A DNA stretch of 64,000 bases from Cokeromyces recurvatus. Lineage: Eukaryota > Mucoromycota > Mucoromycetes > Mucorales > Mucoraceae. The translations under genes were made by a program, and so were the position numbers. The notes beneath the pieces are model-generated. The model searched no databases. It was not told the origin of the DNA and worked only from the letters and a program-made list of their open reading frames with translations. This document shows, in pieces, positions 1-11,501 of the stretch (position 1 is its first letter; each line of letters opens with the position of its first letter). The stretch lies in NCBI RefSeq assembly GCF_025118155.1, contig NW_026251393.1, positions 62,001 through 126,000 on the forward strand. The letters are read 5' to 3'.

Positions 1-1214
1 GTAAAACGATAAATTTCGATAATTCAAAAAAAAAAAAAAAGATAGTTAATCTTTTTTTTTTCTTCTTTTTAATTATTAGTTCTTGAAGCTGAATTGGAGC
101 CAGAAGCAAACTCACCTTGGTATCTATTTAACGACTTTTTGGTACGTAGAATTCGACAAGAGGAAGTGTTTTCATATAAAGGAACATGGAAGACACCAGC
201 AGTACTTCAATATACTCGTGTTGATTTAGAAAGTTTATATGACTTGGATATTCTACCTTCTAAAGTAGATTATTCTTTGTTATTTAAAGATTTATCGATT
301 GCACAGGAAGCTAATATGAATCCACGTTACGAAATACTTACAGAGGACGAAATGCCTAAACCAGGTACACTGATTGCAATAGATGCTGAGTTCGTAGCAC
401 TACAACAGGAGGAGACAGAGATCCGTAGTGATGGCACAAAATCTGTCATTCGACCTAGTACACTTACTTTAGCTCGTGTAAGTGTCTTACGAGATGACAT
501 AGGGCCAAAACAAGGTGTGCCGTTTATTGATGACTATATAGCCACAAGTGAGCCTATTGTTGACTATCTCACTGAATTTAGTGGAATTGTTGCAGGTGAT
601 CTCGATTATATGCAATCTAAACATACACTTGTACCGTTAAAAGTGGCGTATAAAAAATTACGTTTATTAGTTGATTTAGGATGTATCTTTGTAGGGCATG
701 GTTTAAATAAGGATTTCCGAATTATAAGTAAGAATTTATTTCCATAGAAAGCCTTTATTTATTTTCGGTATTGACATAATTTTTTTTTTCTATTAGATTT
801 ACTTGTTCCTCCTGAGCAAATTATTGATACTGTAGATATATACCATCTTCGAAACCGACAAAGAAAGATTTCACTACGATTTTTGGCATGGCACTTATTA
901 CATCAAGATATTCAGGCTGAAACGCATGATAGTATTGAAGATGCACGAACAGTAATGATTCTTTTATAATTTTTTGATAATTATAGAATATTAATTTTTA
1001 CATCATTATTTAGGCACTTGTTTTATATAAAAAGTACCTCGAATATAAAAAAGATGGTACTTTTGGACAAGTATTAGAAGAAATATATGAAGCAGGGCAT
1101 AAAGCAAATTGGTTAAAAGGAACAAAAGATACTCTTTCAAGAGTCTCAAGTACAACTCAAATGGAATCCTTAGTTGAATCTAGTCCATTGTTTACTACAA
1201 ATTGGCTTGCTTAA
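1..1214 (+). CDS. PAN2: PAN2 deadenylase catalytic subunit, 3' part (gene starts outside the window)
   Basis: C-terminal exonuclease region of the Pan2 subunit of the Pan2-Pan3 poly(A)-specific ribonuclease, which shortens mRNA poly(A) tails in the cytoplasm. Visible exons are 80..727, 797..951 and 1014..1214. Bases 1-79 look like the end of an intron; the window opens on a GTAAAA donor-like sequence. The joined frame shows the DEDD-nuclease signature: DAEFVAL (first acidic pair), then VGHGLNKDFRII, then the later H-D pair in THDSIEDARTALVLY. It also has the family block DTVDIYHLRNRQRKISLRFLA (shown here in part). The N-terminal WD40, pseudo-UCH and linker regions lie upstream, outside the window. 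The stop is 37 nt from the stop of the convergent SDH3 gene. Family assignment is secure; the exact first acceptor is inferred. Confidence 0.93.
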
Positions 1215-1251
1215 TATAGTTTATTTTTTTTCCTTTACTTTCCTTTTTTTT

Positions 1252-2067
1252 TTAAGTTGATACTAAGTATAATGTACCAATAACGGTAGTGGCAAGTACA
1301 GCATAACCTGTTCTATATACACCCTTCATATCAAGGCATCTACCAGAATCCCAAATCTATATTATATGAATGTTATTATTATAAAATAATCTTTTTTAAA
1401 AAAAAAGAAAAAAAAAAGAATATGCTTACCAAGTGTCTAATACCATTTGATAAATGATAAGTAAATGGGGCAGCTAACATAGCTTTTACTGCATATTTAG
1501 CAGCATCAGGAGCAATGGCAAACTGTGAAATAAGAGTTTCAGAGTCAATATGATAGCCGAAAGCAGGGGCAGCAAGATATGCCATTGAACTTAAATAAAG
1601 AGCTAAAAAAAAAGGGGGAAGTTAAGCCAAATTAAGCTTATTAACACTGGTTAAATTTTTCTTTACCGCCACCAAGGGCAACGCCAGTTAATCTATGTGC
1701 ACTCGACATGTACCAAGTTAATTGAGGTTGATAAATGGATAAATGAGGTGAAGTTGGACGCAATTTGCGTTGTGCAAGTAAAATGTCAGACTCTGTTTCG
1801 GTTGTTGATTGCGTAAGATGTTGTCTAGTAGCCTGAAAGTATCTAATGACGTTTTAGTATAATTATTAATTTACTTTAATGGAAAATTAGAATTAAACTA
1901 ACCGAATGCCTAAACTTGATACATTCTTGTTAAAAAAAGGACGTGATAAAAGAGGGCCTACAAAAAAAAATAAAGACATTATTTACTGATTAAGGGAATA
2001 GTGTTTTTTTTTTCTCCTTATTACTTTTTGATGATAGACGAACTAGTAATTGATGATTAACTGACAT
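1252..2067 (-). CDS. SDH3: Succinate dehydrogenase cytochrome b subunit (complex II membrane anchor)
   Basis: Mitochondrial inner-membrane subunit that helps hold haem b and ubiquinone in complex II. Five exons on the minus strand, in order: 2067-2025, 1957-1903, 1842-1667, 1602-1430, 1356-1252; 183 aa. The protein starts with a basic, hydroxylated presequence ([14 protein letters not shown]). It then has [11 protein letters not shown], the quinone-site block [13 protein letters not shown], the haem-ligand region [14 protein letters not shown] and a last membrane helix ending LYLVST. Length and motif order fit the Sdh3/SdhC family. For the third exon the acceptor CATTAG was chosen over the nearer TTTCAG because only it keeps the frame ([11 protein letters not shown]). 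The gene converges on PAN2 with a very short spacer. Divergent from ESA1, it shares a promoter region of about 210 bp. Confidence 0.92.
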
Positions 2068-2277
2068 GTTCAATGTAAGAATTTATGCTTGAAAAAAAAA
2101 AAGGGTAGTACAAAAAAGCAAAATTGGCAAGTAAAAATATAGTCACAAGAATTAACCATGGATTTGATGAATTTGAATATTATTTTTTATTAATGATTAC
2201 CTTTGCTTAATCTCTCTTTTTTTTTTTCAAGATTAAGATTAGATTGCATTCTATATTTTTTTTAACAAAAAAAGAAA

Positions 2278-3723
2278 ATGAATGAAAGTATGGAAATTGG
2301 CTCTACAACAACAACGATAACAGCAACTATTACTACTGATTTTGCTAACATGGAGAAACGTGTGATAACAACTACGGAAGGAGTCCAGGTACAGAAATTT
2401 TTAGCGGCGCCTGTAAATTGTAAGCTATTTGTTGAAAAAATGACAAAAGAGGGAGAATCGGAATTTAGGAAAGCAGAGATATTATCCTTACGACAAACAC
2501 TTCAAAACCAACAACCAGAATTCTACGTTCATTATATTGAATTTAACAAACGTTTAGATGAATGGGTTTCGATAGATCGACTTGACTTTACTCGACCTAT
2601 AGAGTTTCCTATAAAGAAGTATCAAAATCAACTTTCTTCTACAGACGGTAGTAGTAGTAGAGAAAATATACCTTCTCAAAATAGACGTAAAAACTTGAAG
2701 AGAAAAGAGACAATAGGTCCTCATAAGAGAAATAATGTATTAGAAGTTGAAATAGAAGAAGGAGAGGATGAAATAGATTCAAAGAAAAATGATATTGAAA
2801 GGCTAAAAATGTCTAGATCTACGACACAAAATATACATGAAGTGGCAAGAGTAAAGAATCTGAATAAGATTCAAATTGGTCAACACGAAGTAGAAACATG
2901 GTATTTTTCGCCCTATCCTTTTGAATATACATATTGTGATATCTTATATATTTGTGAATTCTGTCTTTGCTTTTATGTTTCATATAAACAGTTTGAAAGA
3001 CATAGAACAAGATGTCAACTTTATCATCCTCCAGGCAATGAAATTTATCGTCATGAGGAAATTTCATTCTTTGAGATCGATGGACGTAAGCAAAAGACTT
3101 GGTGTCGAAATCTCTGTCTATTATCTAAATTATTTCTAGACCATAAAACGCTCTATTATGACGTGAACCCATTTCTATTCTACTGTATGACAGAGAAGGA
3201 TGAAAAAGGATATCATTTAATTGGATATTTTTCAAAAGAAAAGGAATCATCTGAAAACTATAATGTAGCGTGTATCTTAACCTTACCACATTATCAGAGA
3301 TTAGGGTATGGTCGTTTGCTGATCTCATTCTCATATGAGTTATCCAAGATAGAGGGTAAAGCAGGTTCTCCTGAAAAGCCCTTATCTGATTTAGGGCTAT
3401 TGTCATATAGGGCTTATTGGACTGATGCAATTATTGAACTCTTATTAGTGTCTCATGATCTATCACCATCAGAGAAAGAATTTACATTAGAAGAAATCTC
3501 ACAAAGAACATCGATCACAACTCGAGATATATTATATACTTTACAATCTATTAGAGCTTTGAAATATTATTGTGGACAGCATATTATTTGTTTAGCAGAT
3601 AAAGTAATTGAACAATGGAAAACAAGTTACGAAAAGAAAAAACAAAGAAAAAGGATTATTTTTCCTGAAAAGTTAAATTGGAAGCCAACCCATTTTACAC
3701 CTGCTCAACTCAGATATCTTTAA
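2278..3723 (+). CDS. ESA1: MYST-family histone acetyltransferase Esa1/Tip60 type (NuA4 catalytic subunit)
   Basis: Intronless, 481 aa. Acetylates histone H4/H2A as the catalytic subunit of the nuclear NuA4 complex. A Tudor-knot/chromo-barrel domain spans about residues 44-105 (EFYVHYIEFNKRLDEWV). A basic, acidic linker follows. The MYST domain begins near 200, with a C2HC finger at C226, C229, H242 and C246. The block EIDGRKQKTWCRNLCLLSK, the lysine of FLDHKTLYYDV (K290, equivalent to the autoacetylated lysine), NVACILTLP (catalytic Cys332), the acetyl-CoA loop QRLGYGRLL and GSPEKPLSDLG (catalytic Glu366) are all present. The start is the first in-frame ATG, after an A-rich leader. An N-terminal Thr-rich tail of about 40 residues is longer than in yeast. 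All catalytic positions are intact. Tip60/Esa1 fits better than Sas2 or Sas3 because of the chromo barrel and FFEIDGRKQ. Confidence 0.95.
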   Translation: MNESMEIGSTTTTITATITTDFANMEKRVITTTEGVQVQKFLAAPVNCKLFVEKMTKEGESEFRKAEILSLRQTLQNQQPEFYVHYIEFNKRLDEWVSIDRLDFTRPIEFPIKKYQNQLSSTDGSSSRENIPSQNRRKNLKRKETIGPHKRNNVLEVEIEEGEDEIDSKKNDIERLKMSRSTTQNIHEVARVKNLNKIQIGQHEVETWYFSPYPFEYTYCDILYICEFCLCFYVSYKQFERHRTRCQLYHPPGNEIYRHEEISFFEIDGRKQKTWCRNLCLLSKLFLDHKTLYYDVNPFLFYCMTEKDEKGYHLIGYFSKEKESSENYNVACILTLPHYQRLGYGRLLISFSYELSKIEGKAGSPEKPLSDLGLLSYRAYWTDAIIELLLVSHDLSPSEKEFTLEEISQRTSITTRDILYTLQSIRALKYYCGQHIICLADKVIEQWKTSYEKKKQRKRIIFPEKLNWKPTHFTPAQLRYL

Positions 3724-4684
3724 ACTTTATTCCACATATGTAATGAGAAAAAAAGAAAATACCCTTGTTTTTAATAATTATGTTATATTTTTAATAAATT
3801 AATAAGCAGCAAGAAAAGATCCAAAATATACAAAGAAGTAAGTACTTCAAGTAACTGATAAAGTAATGTATTCTTTATTTTATTATGCCTGAATCTTAAC
3901 AAGTACAGTACACAGTACACGTACAAGAAGAATAGGAAGTTTGTATAGCATTCTACATAAGCTTAATTCAAATTATTGCTATGAGTAGTGGTGCCAAAGA
4001 ATTTAATTACTTATTTGCATGTATGAATCAACTAAGTTTGTAAGCAAATCTATCATTCTGTGAATAAATACCGTCTTTTAATAATCCTTATTAAATAAAA
4101 TATGTATTAACATTAATTTATTTTACTTTTTATTTTCAACTTTTTCAAAAGTTTTTTCCGCTGTTTTCAATGTGAAAAAAGTTATACTGGCTACGTGAAT
4201 TATTTATCTCTTCTGAATTATGTATTATATATAGATATAAAATCAATTAACCACATCGAAACAAAACAATGAGCTAATTTGGCGTATTTAATCAATGACA
4301 CTGTTTTCTATATGATAACCGTAATTTTACGTTGGACAAGACGAGTTTTTTCTTTTAATGCAGAAGAAAACATTCACATTTAAAATAAGTTTTTTATTAT
4401 ACATGGAAACAATTTCCTAAGAATGTTTGCTATAAATTTGTTTCGAGTATTATTCATGTTAGTATTAATTTTGTTTAATCTTTAAAGAATTTTCTACAAA
4501 AAAAAGAAAAAGAAAAAGATGATTCATGTATTTTGTTGCTATTTTTTTTCTTGATCTGATTAAAACAATTACTGCTGTTGGTTGAAACTTTTAAACCTTA
4601 TATGTCGTGGTAGCATTCATGTACTTTATCCAGTAAAAATTGCTCCTGAATTTTAATATTTATTTATTCCCTTCAGAAATTTTT

Positions 4685-4718
<34 letters not shown>

Positions 4719-4803
4719 AACATTTAGACCTTCTTTTTTTTTTTCATCTTTTACTGACTCTAGCAAGTACGTATATAACGTACAATATTACTTTCCATTA
4801 AAG
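3724..4803. other. Intergenic region, about 1.1 kb, no gene seen
   Basis: AT-rich spacer between the tandem genes ESA1 and the UPF0324 transporter. It holds stop codons in all frames and no recognisable RNA gene. A pure-pyrimidine, almost all-T tract runs from 4681 to 4717 and a second T run from 4734 to 4743. These sit 60-120 nt before the next ATG, where a core promoter would be expected. Confidence 0.7.
4681..4717. repeat. Near-pure poly(T) promoter tract
   Basis: 37 bases, all T but one, ending 87 nt before the UPF0324 transporter ATG. Same placement as tracts before TAPT1, transportin and SEC2. Confidence 0.85.
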
Positions 4804-6500
4804 ATGAGTCAAAATAATTCTGATATTCAAATAGGATCAACTACTGAATTAAGACAGATCTCACATCTAAAGCATGTTCAAAGTACTGTCGAGAAAGAAC
4901 TATCATCAAATTCAATACCTACTTTATCTAATATATCGAAATCAACAATACAAAAGGATAAATATTCATTTCATTCTTTAAAACCTTGGCTTATGTGGTG
5001 GAATGCTGAAGAATGGTGGTCGTGTTGGGTTGGTCTTTTATTTTTTGGCTGTATAACAGCTGCAGTTAAGCATGATATTCCTTCACCAGAATTTTTACCC
5101 TGGGAAAAAAACCCTTTTTATACATTATTTGGTACAACACATAATTATGGCTTACTTGTTATCTTTGTTGCCATGGGCATTATGTTGTGGTTAGTAATGG
5201 CTGCTATAAGTGCTCCTCATTGGCAGAAATTTCCTTTCGGATACCTTGTTGTTTTCTTTATCGCTCTTGTTAGTAAAATGTTAGCAAGTAATGGTAAATA
5301 GTGATTTATTATAATGATAATGATGATGGGACTTTTAATTTTCTTTTCTTTTCTTTTCTAGTTGTACTTAAGAAAGCTAGTATAAGTGATTCAATATGGG
5401 CAATTGTCCTTGGATGTTGCCTTCGTAACTTTATTTCATTTATTTCCTTTTTTAAAGCAAAAAGAACATCCCATCATAGTACTGATACTACAACTCTTCG
5501 TTTACCATCTTGGCTTAAAATTGCACAACAAACAGAACTTTATATTGCAACAAGTTTAGTGTTATTATGTATTGATATCAATGTCCTTCGTCCCTTGGCT
5601 CCTCGCGCTTTGTTTGTCAGCTGGATTGATACCCCTATCTTATTTATGGTCGTTGCTTGCTTTGGTTGGACACTACTTAAGATGGACCCTCAGATAGCGA
5701 TTATCCTTTCAGGTGCAACCTTTATTTGTGGATCCTCTGCTGCTATCGCTTTAGGATCTAGTATGGGCGTCCCTCCCTATAAGACTGCAATGCCTATCGC
5801 TATCATCTCTATCTTTACTATTCCTAGTATTATCGCTTTACCTTATATAGCAAAGGAATTAAAATTATCACCAACTGTAAGTGGTGCTTGGTTTGGTGGC
5901 TGTGTGGACTCTACTGGAGCAGTTATTGCCGCTGCTAGTATCTATGGTGATATTGAAGCGATCAATACATCCGCCGTTGTGAAAATGATGCAAAATATCT
6001 TGATCGGACCGCTTTCAGTTATCATGGCCTGGGCTTGGTCTAAATATGAATTAAATAGAGCACTTCGACGACAAGAGGAGGAAGAGCTCTTAAGAAGACA
6101 GAATGAAGGAAATGTGAACAATAATCAAGAGACATCAACCGTAAAGGAAACCACCTATGTTGCTACAACTGATAAACAAAAACCTAAAAAGGAGAGTGCC
6201 TATGTTTTGTTATGGAAGCGTTTCCCTAAATTCGTCATAGGCTTCATCGTGACAGCCGTTTTATTTAATACAACAATTAGTGATCCTAATCATCGATCAT
6301 TAGTAAATTCGTTTTGCTTTTATGTCTCTGAATGGTTTTCAACATTATCATTTGTAAGTATCGGAATGGGCTTAGAATTGAATGAAATGAAACAAAATAT
6401 GCGTAGTCTTGGTAAATTAGTCACTTTGTATATTATTGCTCAAATGGTTGATATCGTTATTACATGTCTATTAGCATGGACAGCATTCACCTATCTATAA
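4804..6500 (+). CDS. UPF0324/YeiH-type multi-pass membrane transporter
   Basis: Exons 4804..5293 and 5362..6500, 542 aa. Belongs to the UPF0324 (conserved hypothetical 698) family, whose bacterial members are annotated as putative sulfate exporters; substrate in fungi is unknown. After a soluble N-terminus of about 60 residues comes WNAEEWWSCWVGL, resembling the DWWAVWIGL entry of one bacterial/archaeal subfamily. Then follow about ten hydrophobic segments with family blocks SDSIWAIVLGCCLRN, GATFICGSSAAIALG and SGAWFGGCVDSTGAVIAAA. A charged cytosolic loop of about 60 residues (RRQEEEELLRRQNEG onward) separates the last membrane segments. The intron is phase 1 with a good donor and polypyrimidine acceptor, so this is a native nuclear gene and not contamination. 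Function beyond transport is not inferable. Confidence 0.82.
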
Positions 6501-6874
6501 TAAATATTATAATTTATTTTGAAATACCCTAAGAAACATGTTGGTTTTATAATATTTATTTTTTATTTAGTTTGATTCAAATAAATTATGCATGATTTTC
6601 AAAATATATTAATGGAACCGGGCATTTGTTTCTAAGACTCAAATGCATGACTTTCTTTTTCTTTATTAAATTTATATATGTTTATACATGTGTGTGTTCT
6701 AAACAAGAACATTTATTACGTAACAGCTTAAACATTCATATTATTATTACAACCAAAATTCGTGAAACATACATTTAAGACATGGAAGAAGAAGAGAAAA
6801 AAAATATGTCAAAAACTTTGATATAAATATGGATATATTTTTCTTTTATTTTCTGTTTTTTTTTTCTTGAAAAA

Positions 6875-6931
<57 letters not shown>

Positions 6932-7002
6932 CTTCAAAATTAGCAAGTATCAAGTTGAAAGCTTTTTCACCTCATATCACAGATTTTTGTAGTACAAGAT
7001 CC
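6501..7002. other. Intergenic region with TAA microsatellite
   Basis: Spacer between the transporter and the kinase gene. It contains an uninterrupted (TAA)n/(AAT)n microsatellite from about 6877 to 6930 (roughly 18 units). The rest is AT-rich with no supported gene. The frame of the kinase's first exon is open from 6931, but its first ATG is at 7003. Confidence 0.7.
6877..6930. repeat. (TAA)n microsatellite
   Basis: About 18 uninterrupted TAA units between the UPF0324 transporter and the kinase gene, ending just before the open frame of the kinase's first exon. Confidence 0.9.
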
Positions 7003-8606
7003 ATGATTTCATTTGATTTCTTACAAATCAAAGCTTATAAAAAATCAAAGCTTTTCCACTTTATACAAAAGAAGTTGGTATTAAAGTATTTTACCGGAAA
7101 ACAGAATAAAGAAGACAATTCAAAAAATTGTACCTTAAAAATAAATTATTCCGAAAAAACCAAAACGCCCCGTATGTTATAAAAAAAAAAAACGATGATT
7201 AAACTGATTATATTTTCAACAAACAATATATATACACATATATATTCATATATAGAGCCAAAATCAACTGATTGGTCAAGCATATTGGAAGCAGTAAGCT
7301 TATTTTGTAGCAATAAGAAACATGCAAGTCCTATTTTATCCATTTTTAATTTCCCTGAAACACCAAGAATTGTCTCTTCGTCATCTCTACTTTCACAAGA
7401 TACTCCTCTGGTTGCGCCCACTATCTCAGGAAGGATCAGTGATAATCTAGTTATTGAAATATTAGCAAATGATCAATCCAATGAGACGCTACCACTTCAA
7501 TTCTGTGATTTATTGAAGGAATGTTCGTATGAAGATAACTTATTATCACCAGAGTCGATTCCAGAAGATCATTTTGAAAAGGATATTACTCTTGATCCCT
7601 TAATTGATAAACAACTGGGTCAGTACAGATTCAAAGAGATTTTGGGTATAGGTGGATTTTCTCGAGTTTATTTAGCCGAAAATACGCTTGAAGGGAATAG
7701 ATTATCTGCTATAAAAGTAATGAGTAAAAGAAGAATGCAAATGGACCGTCTTTTCGATGCAAATGCTTTAAGAGAATTAAATATTCTAAAGGTAAACCTT
7801 ATATGCTCTAGTCTAATATATATATACATATAATGATTTAACATATACTTTCTATCATTTATGGTATCCAGATGCTTAAACATAAAAGCATTGTTCAACT
7901 AGAAGCTACAATCGAAACTGATATGTATTTTTGTCTTGTTTTGGAATACGTTCCTGATGGAGACCTTTATAATTATGTTAGACAATCTCGTGATCGTGAA
8001 AAAAGCGAAGCCGATGAACAAATTATAAAAAAACTTGTTTATGAATTAATCGAAGTCATTTCTTGGTTACATGATCAAAATGTGGTCCATAGAGACCTTA
8101 AACTAGAAAGTAAGTTGCATATATTACTTCATATATACATGACACTTATTTCACTTTATATATATATATATTAAGATATTCTTTTATGGCATGATAAGGA
8201 TAATAATCCACATATCAAGTTAACAGACTTTGGCTTAGCCTGTGTTATTGATCCTAAATATCCAGTTTTGTACACTCAGTGTGGTAGTCTAGAGTACGTT
8301 TCTCCAGAGATATATACAAGTAGAAATGGATTTGATGGTCAAGTAGCTGATATATGGTCTCTTGGGATAATCATTTATGGGCTCCTTATAGGACACTTGC
8401 CATTTGCTTTTAAACCAGCAGAAGGTGATACATTATCAGAATTTATGTATCGAATCAGTAATCGAAACATAAAATGGCCTAACAATGAATATCCAAGTGA
8501 AGATGCAAAAGAAGTTATTCAATGTATACTTGAAAGAAGACCTGAGCTACGAGTTACTCTGAGAGAAATTGTCAGATTGTCTTGGTTTCTAAGTTTACGC
8601 AATTGA
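7003..8606 (+). CDS. Serine/threonine protein kinase, CAMK-like
   Basis: Exons 7003..7171, 7256..7791, 7872..8109 and 8176..8606; 457 aa. The first exon was found from a strong GTATGT donor and phase match, extending the protein upstream of the obvious kinase ORF. Residues 1-175 are low-complexity and unrecognised. The kinase domain, about 178-455, shows GIGGFSRVYLAE (Gly loop), AIKVMSK (ATP lysine), LREL (helix C Glu), VHRDLKLEN (catalytic loop), LTDFGLA, GSLEYVSPE (activation segment ending) and ADIWSLGIIIYGLLIGHLPF. All residues needed for catalysis are present, so it should be active. The GSxEYVSPE and HRDLKxEN style places it near fungal CAMK/AMPK-like kinases. I cannot assign an orthologue. 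There is no C-terminal regulatory domain: the protein stops just after subdomain XI. Confidence 0.85.
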
Positions 8607-8919
8607 TATATAATAATTTTATAGCAAAAAGAATAAAATAGGAATTGCAATAATAAAGTAATAAGGGGGGGGGAAGGAGGGAACTTTTTTCTCACTATAA
8701 ATAGTAACGGTATATATGTGTGTGTAATAGTGAGAGAAAGAGGTGGGGGTGGAGAGAGAGAGAGAGAGGAAATATTAGATAAATAATATCTGTAGTCCGC
8801 TCGTACAATAATTGGCAATGATTAAGGAAATCCCGCTAAATGACATAAGCTTTAGCTTATTTCTCTTGTTACTTTTGCTTTTTCTTTCGTTTTTTCTTTT
8901 CTTTTTATTCTAAAAAAAG

Positions 8920-9558
8920 ATGAGTAATTATTTATGGAAAAGAAAAAAATTTGAGTCAGAGCCACAATTATCAGAAAGAGATGCAAGAGTTTTAGACACA
9001 TATACACGTAGAATGAAAAGATTTGATGAAATGGTTAAAATATGCTGTTGTTGGATCGGATATGATGTATTATTAGGTCAGCTATATAATTATGTATATT
9101 GTGTCTTATTTCATGTATAAACACAATACATATATAGATTTTATTCCTGTAGTTGGTAAAGTAATATCATTATCATATGCTTTATCATTATATCGATTAG
9201 CGTGTCAATGTGATTTGCCAAGAACAATTAAGCGTAGAATGCTATATCATGTTAGTATAAATTTTTTGGTAAGCTACAATAGAGCCCTTTTCTGATTTTG
9301 AGTATATGTATAATATGAAAGCTTGGCTTGATTCCTATTTTAGGTATCTTTTTAGATATGATGTATAGAGCTCATAGCAAAAATGCCCGTATCTTGAGAA
9401 GATACTTATATGAAAGAGCTAGATTAAACAAAAATGAAGCAGAAAAAGAAGCCTTAAAGATTGGAAGCAAAGATGATAAGCAGCACCTTCATTTATCACT
9501 GCCTACAACTGTATTGATGGAACAGGATGAAAAAAATGAGATAAATAAAACTATATAA
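8920..9558 (+). CDS. DUF4112 domain membrane protein
   Basis: Exons 8920..9076, 9138..9268 and 9322..9558; 174 aa. The DUF4112 pattern is clear. An amphipathic N-terminus is followed by LLDFIPVVGKVISLSYALSL and, after a second intron, LGLIPILGIFLDMMYRAHSKN with a conserved R-Y-L tail. Two short hydrophobic hairpins built on the repeated (L/F)IPV(V/L)G motif suggest a membrane-embedded protein. The family has no established function. The acidic, lysine-rich C-terminus (about 45 residues) looks cytosolic. All exon joins keep frame, and the second join restores the LGLIPILG motif exactly. It lies downstream of the kinase on the same strand, 313 nt away, with no sign of a shared transcript. Confidence 0.78.
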
Positions 9559-9739
9559 TATATTTATTTATTTATTTTTTAATCTATTCAAGTTGCTGTA
9601 TATTCAATATTGATAGTGATTTTCATTATTGAAATATATCATTTCTGTTGTAGCTACGATTAAATAAGATTTATTTATTTTTAAAAAATGACCAATAAGC
9701 ATGCAACAATTTCAGTAAGCTGCATTACCCTAGTCAGTT

Positions 9740-9821
<82 letters not shown>

Positions 9822-11501
9822 AGTGTAATAAAAACCCCTTAGGAGTCAAGAGTGAAAAAAAGGCAGAAGAAAAGAAAATGGAAACATTATGGAAATACTA
9901 GTGTAGGATAAAGACAATCAATATATTAGTTTAGCACCAGGATTGATAGGAGAAGAAAGAAATGGATAATCCCTTTTATTCAGAATAATGTAAACTATCG
10001 GTCAACAAACTAATCAAGAAGAAGTTAATTCCAAAGGCTTTGGTTTATTCAAAGATAGTTGGTTAAGGAAAAAAGGAAAGTGGGTCGCGATAGTTAGTGG
10101 TATTTAGAATAGGTGATGCATATGGCAACATTTGATAAAATGATCATGAGTAAAATGATCATAATTGTGATAAAGACATGACTAAATAACAAAGTCCAAA
10201 AGCCATCCAAGATGTCAATGAAGGATATGATTACACTCAACATGGGTCATTGGAAATCAAATAATTAAGTTTTGTTGCGAGGCGTGGCGGCAAGTCGAGA
10301 TCAGTATGAAACTTATACCATTACTAAGACGACCAAAGGTATCCTATAAAAGCTATAGAGGTAACTGTCTGAAGATAAAACTATCAATAGTACTTAATAC
10401 TGGAATACATAATTGCCAGAGAGGATGCTTTGTGAATTTGTATCAATGTGAATGGCCAACATAAGTTTGAATATGATAGAGTAGAAGTTGTAATAAAGTA
10501 TCATTAGGTAATCACATCGCGTGAAGGAAAAATAATGTGATATCATTACCTAGTCTTAGTTTCATACTCTAAAATTAAAGAATAATAATATATTTAATAC
10601 TCTTGCTTATGTATTTATCACCATAAATGTAGCCTGTAAAAAGTATTTGAAACAGGTTAACAATTTTGCTGTAAATATTTCGACAAGAGCATTAAACTAT
10701 ATTGTTGCAAGTTCCATGCACGCTTCTGAGAGACACTAACTTATACCATTAACTAGAATAGTGCGGTACTCTGCGGCAAAGTTTTCATGCTTAAAAGTGT
10801 TCCAAATAATCAAAATATTAGGGGGTATAAGACTATTACTTGTGCGTAGTTTGCCGTTCACAAATTGATATATAGAATACTAAAACTGTTGCTTAAAACC
10901 ACCCAGCATCATAACGAAGCAGTATAAAGAAGAGTATAGCATCCCATCATATTAGATAATTTGTCCAAACTGTCATGAATGTATTTGATAAGTATGATAA
11001 GAATGATTTTTATATTGACCTAGACAATTGCAAGATCCATCATACTTTATAGCGTTTGTAGTAGAATTGATAAATGATCGAGGATATAATCCATTGTTTA
11101 TATCTACTTATTCCTGTTTCTTTCATTTCAATCTGATTAAAGCCTGTTATTCAAAAAAAAAAAAAAAAAAAAAAAAAAGGGCCCTTCTATATGATAATTC
11201 CACTTCTACCCCTCGTGTTGTAAAAGCTTGTTGGAAAGTTAATATTTATGATTGCTAGAGTTAGGCTAGGCATTCTGAGAGTTATTGTAGTAGATGTGTT
11301 AACAAGAAGTAGGCCTTATGGAAAAAATGTGCTTTCATTTATTTCCTAAGAAAGTGTCTAATAATAATGTCTTCTTTTTAAAATTTGCAATATTCTCTAA
11401 TAAAAATGAAATTCGTCCAATAAAAGTTTATAATCTTTTTTCTTTTTTTTTTTTTTTTTTTTTCAATAATAAAAAAAAAACAAGATTCAGTATATAATAA
11501 A
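9559..11501. other. Gene-poor region, about 1.9 kb, with long A tract and GA repeat
   Basis: No supported gene. A 49-base A homopolymer (9741-9789) runs directly into a (GA)n repeat (9790-9817). A second A run lies at about 11154-11178 and a T run at about 11441-11463. From about 9990 to 11150 the base composition is less AT-extreme than in neighbouring spacers, yet no frame stays open and no tRNA, snRNA or transposon signature was recognised. It could be decayed coding or transposon sequence. Confidence 0.6.
9741..9817. repeat. Poly(A) tract followed by (GA)n microsatellite
   Basis: About 49 consecutive A residues followed by about 14 GA units. This is the longest composite simple repeat in the window and the likeliest place for assembly or sequencing length error. 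Confidence 0.9.

Noticed and set aside
9990..11150. Possible gene in the less AT-rich part of the 9.6-11.5 kb spacer
   Set aside because: All six frames are broken by frequent stops and no splice model joins protein-like segments.
11028..11258. ORF across a poly-A run before the coiled-coil gene
   Set aside because: Interrupted by a homopolymer encoding poly-Lys and lacking any family resemblance.
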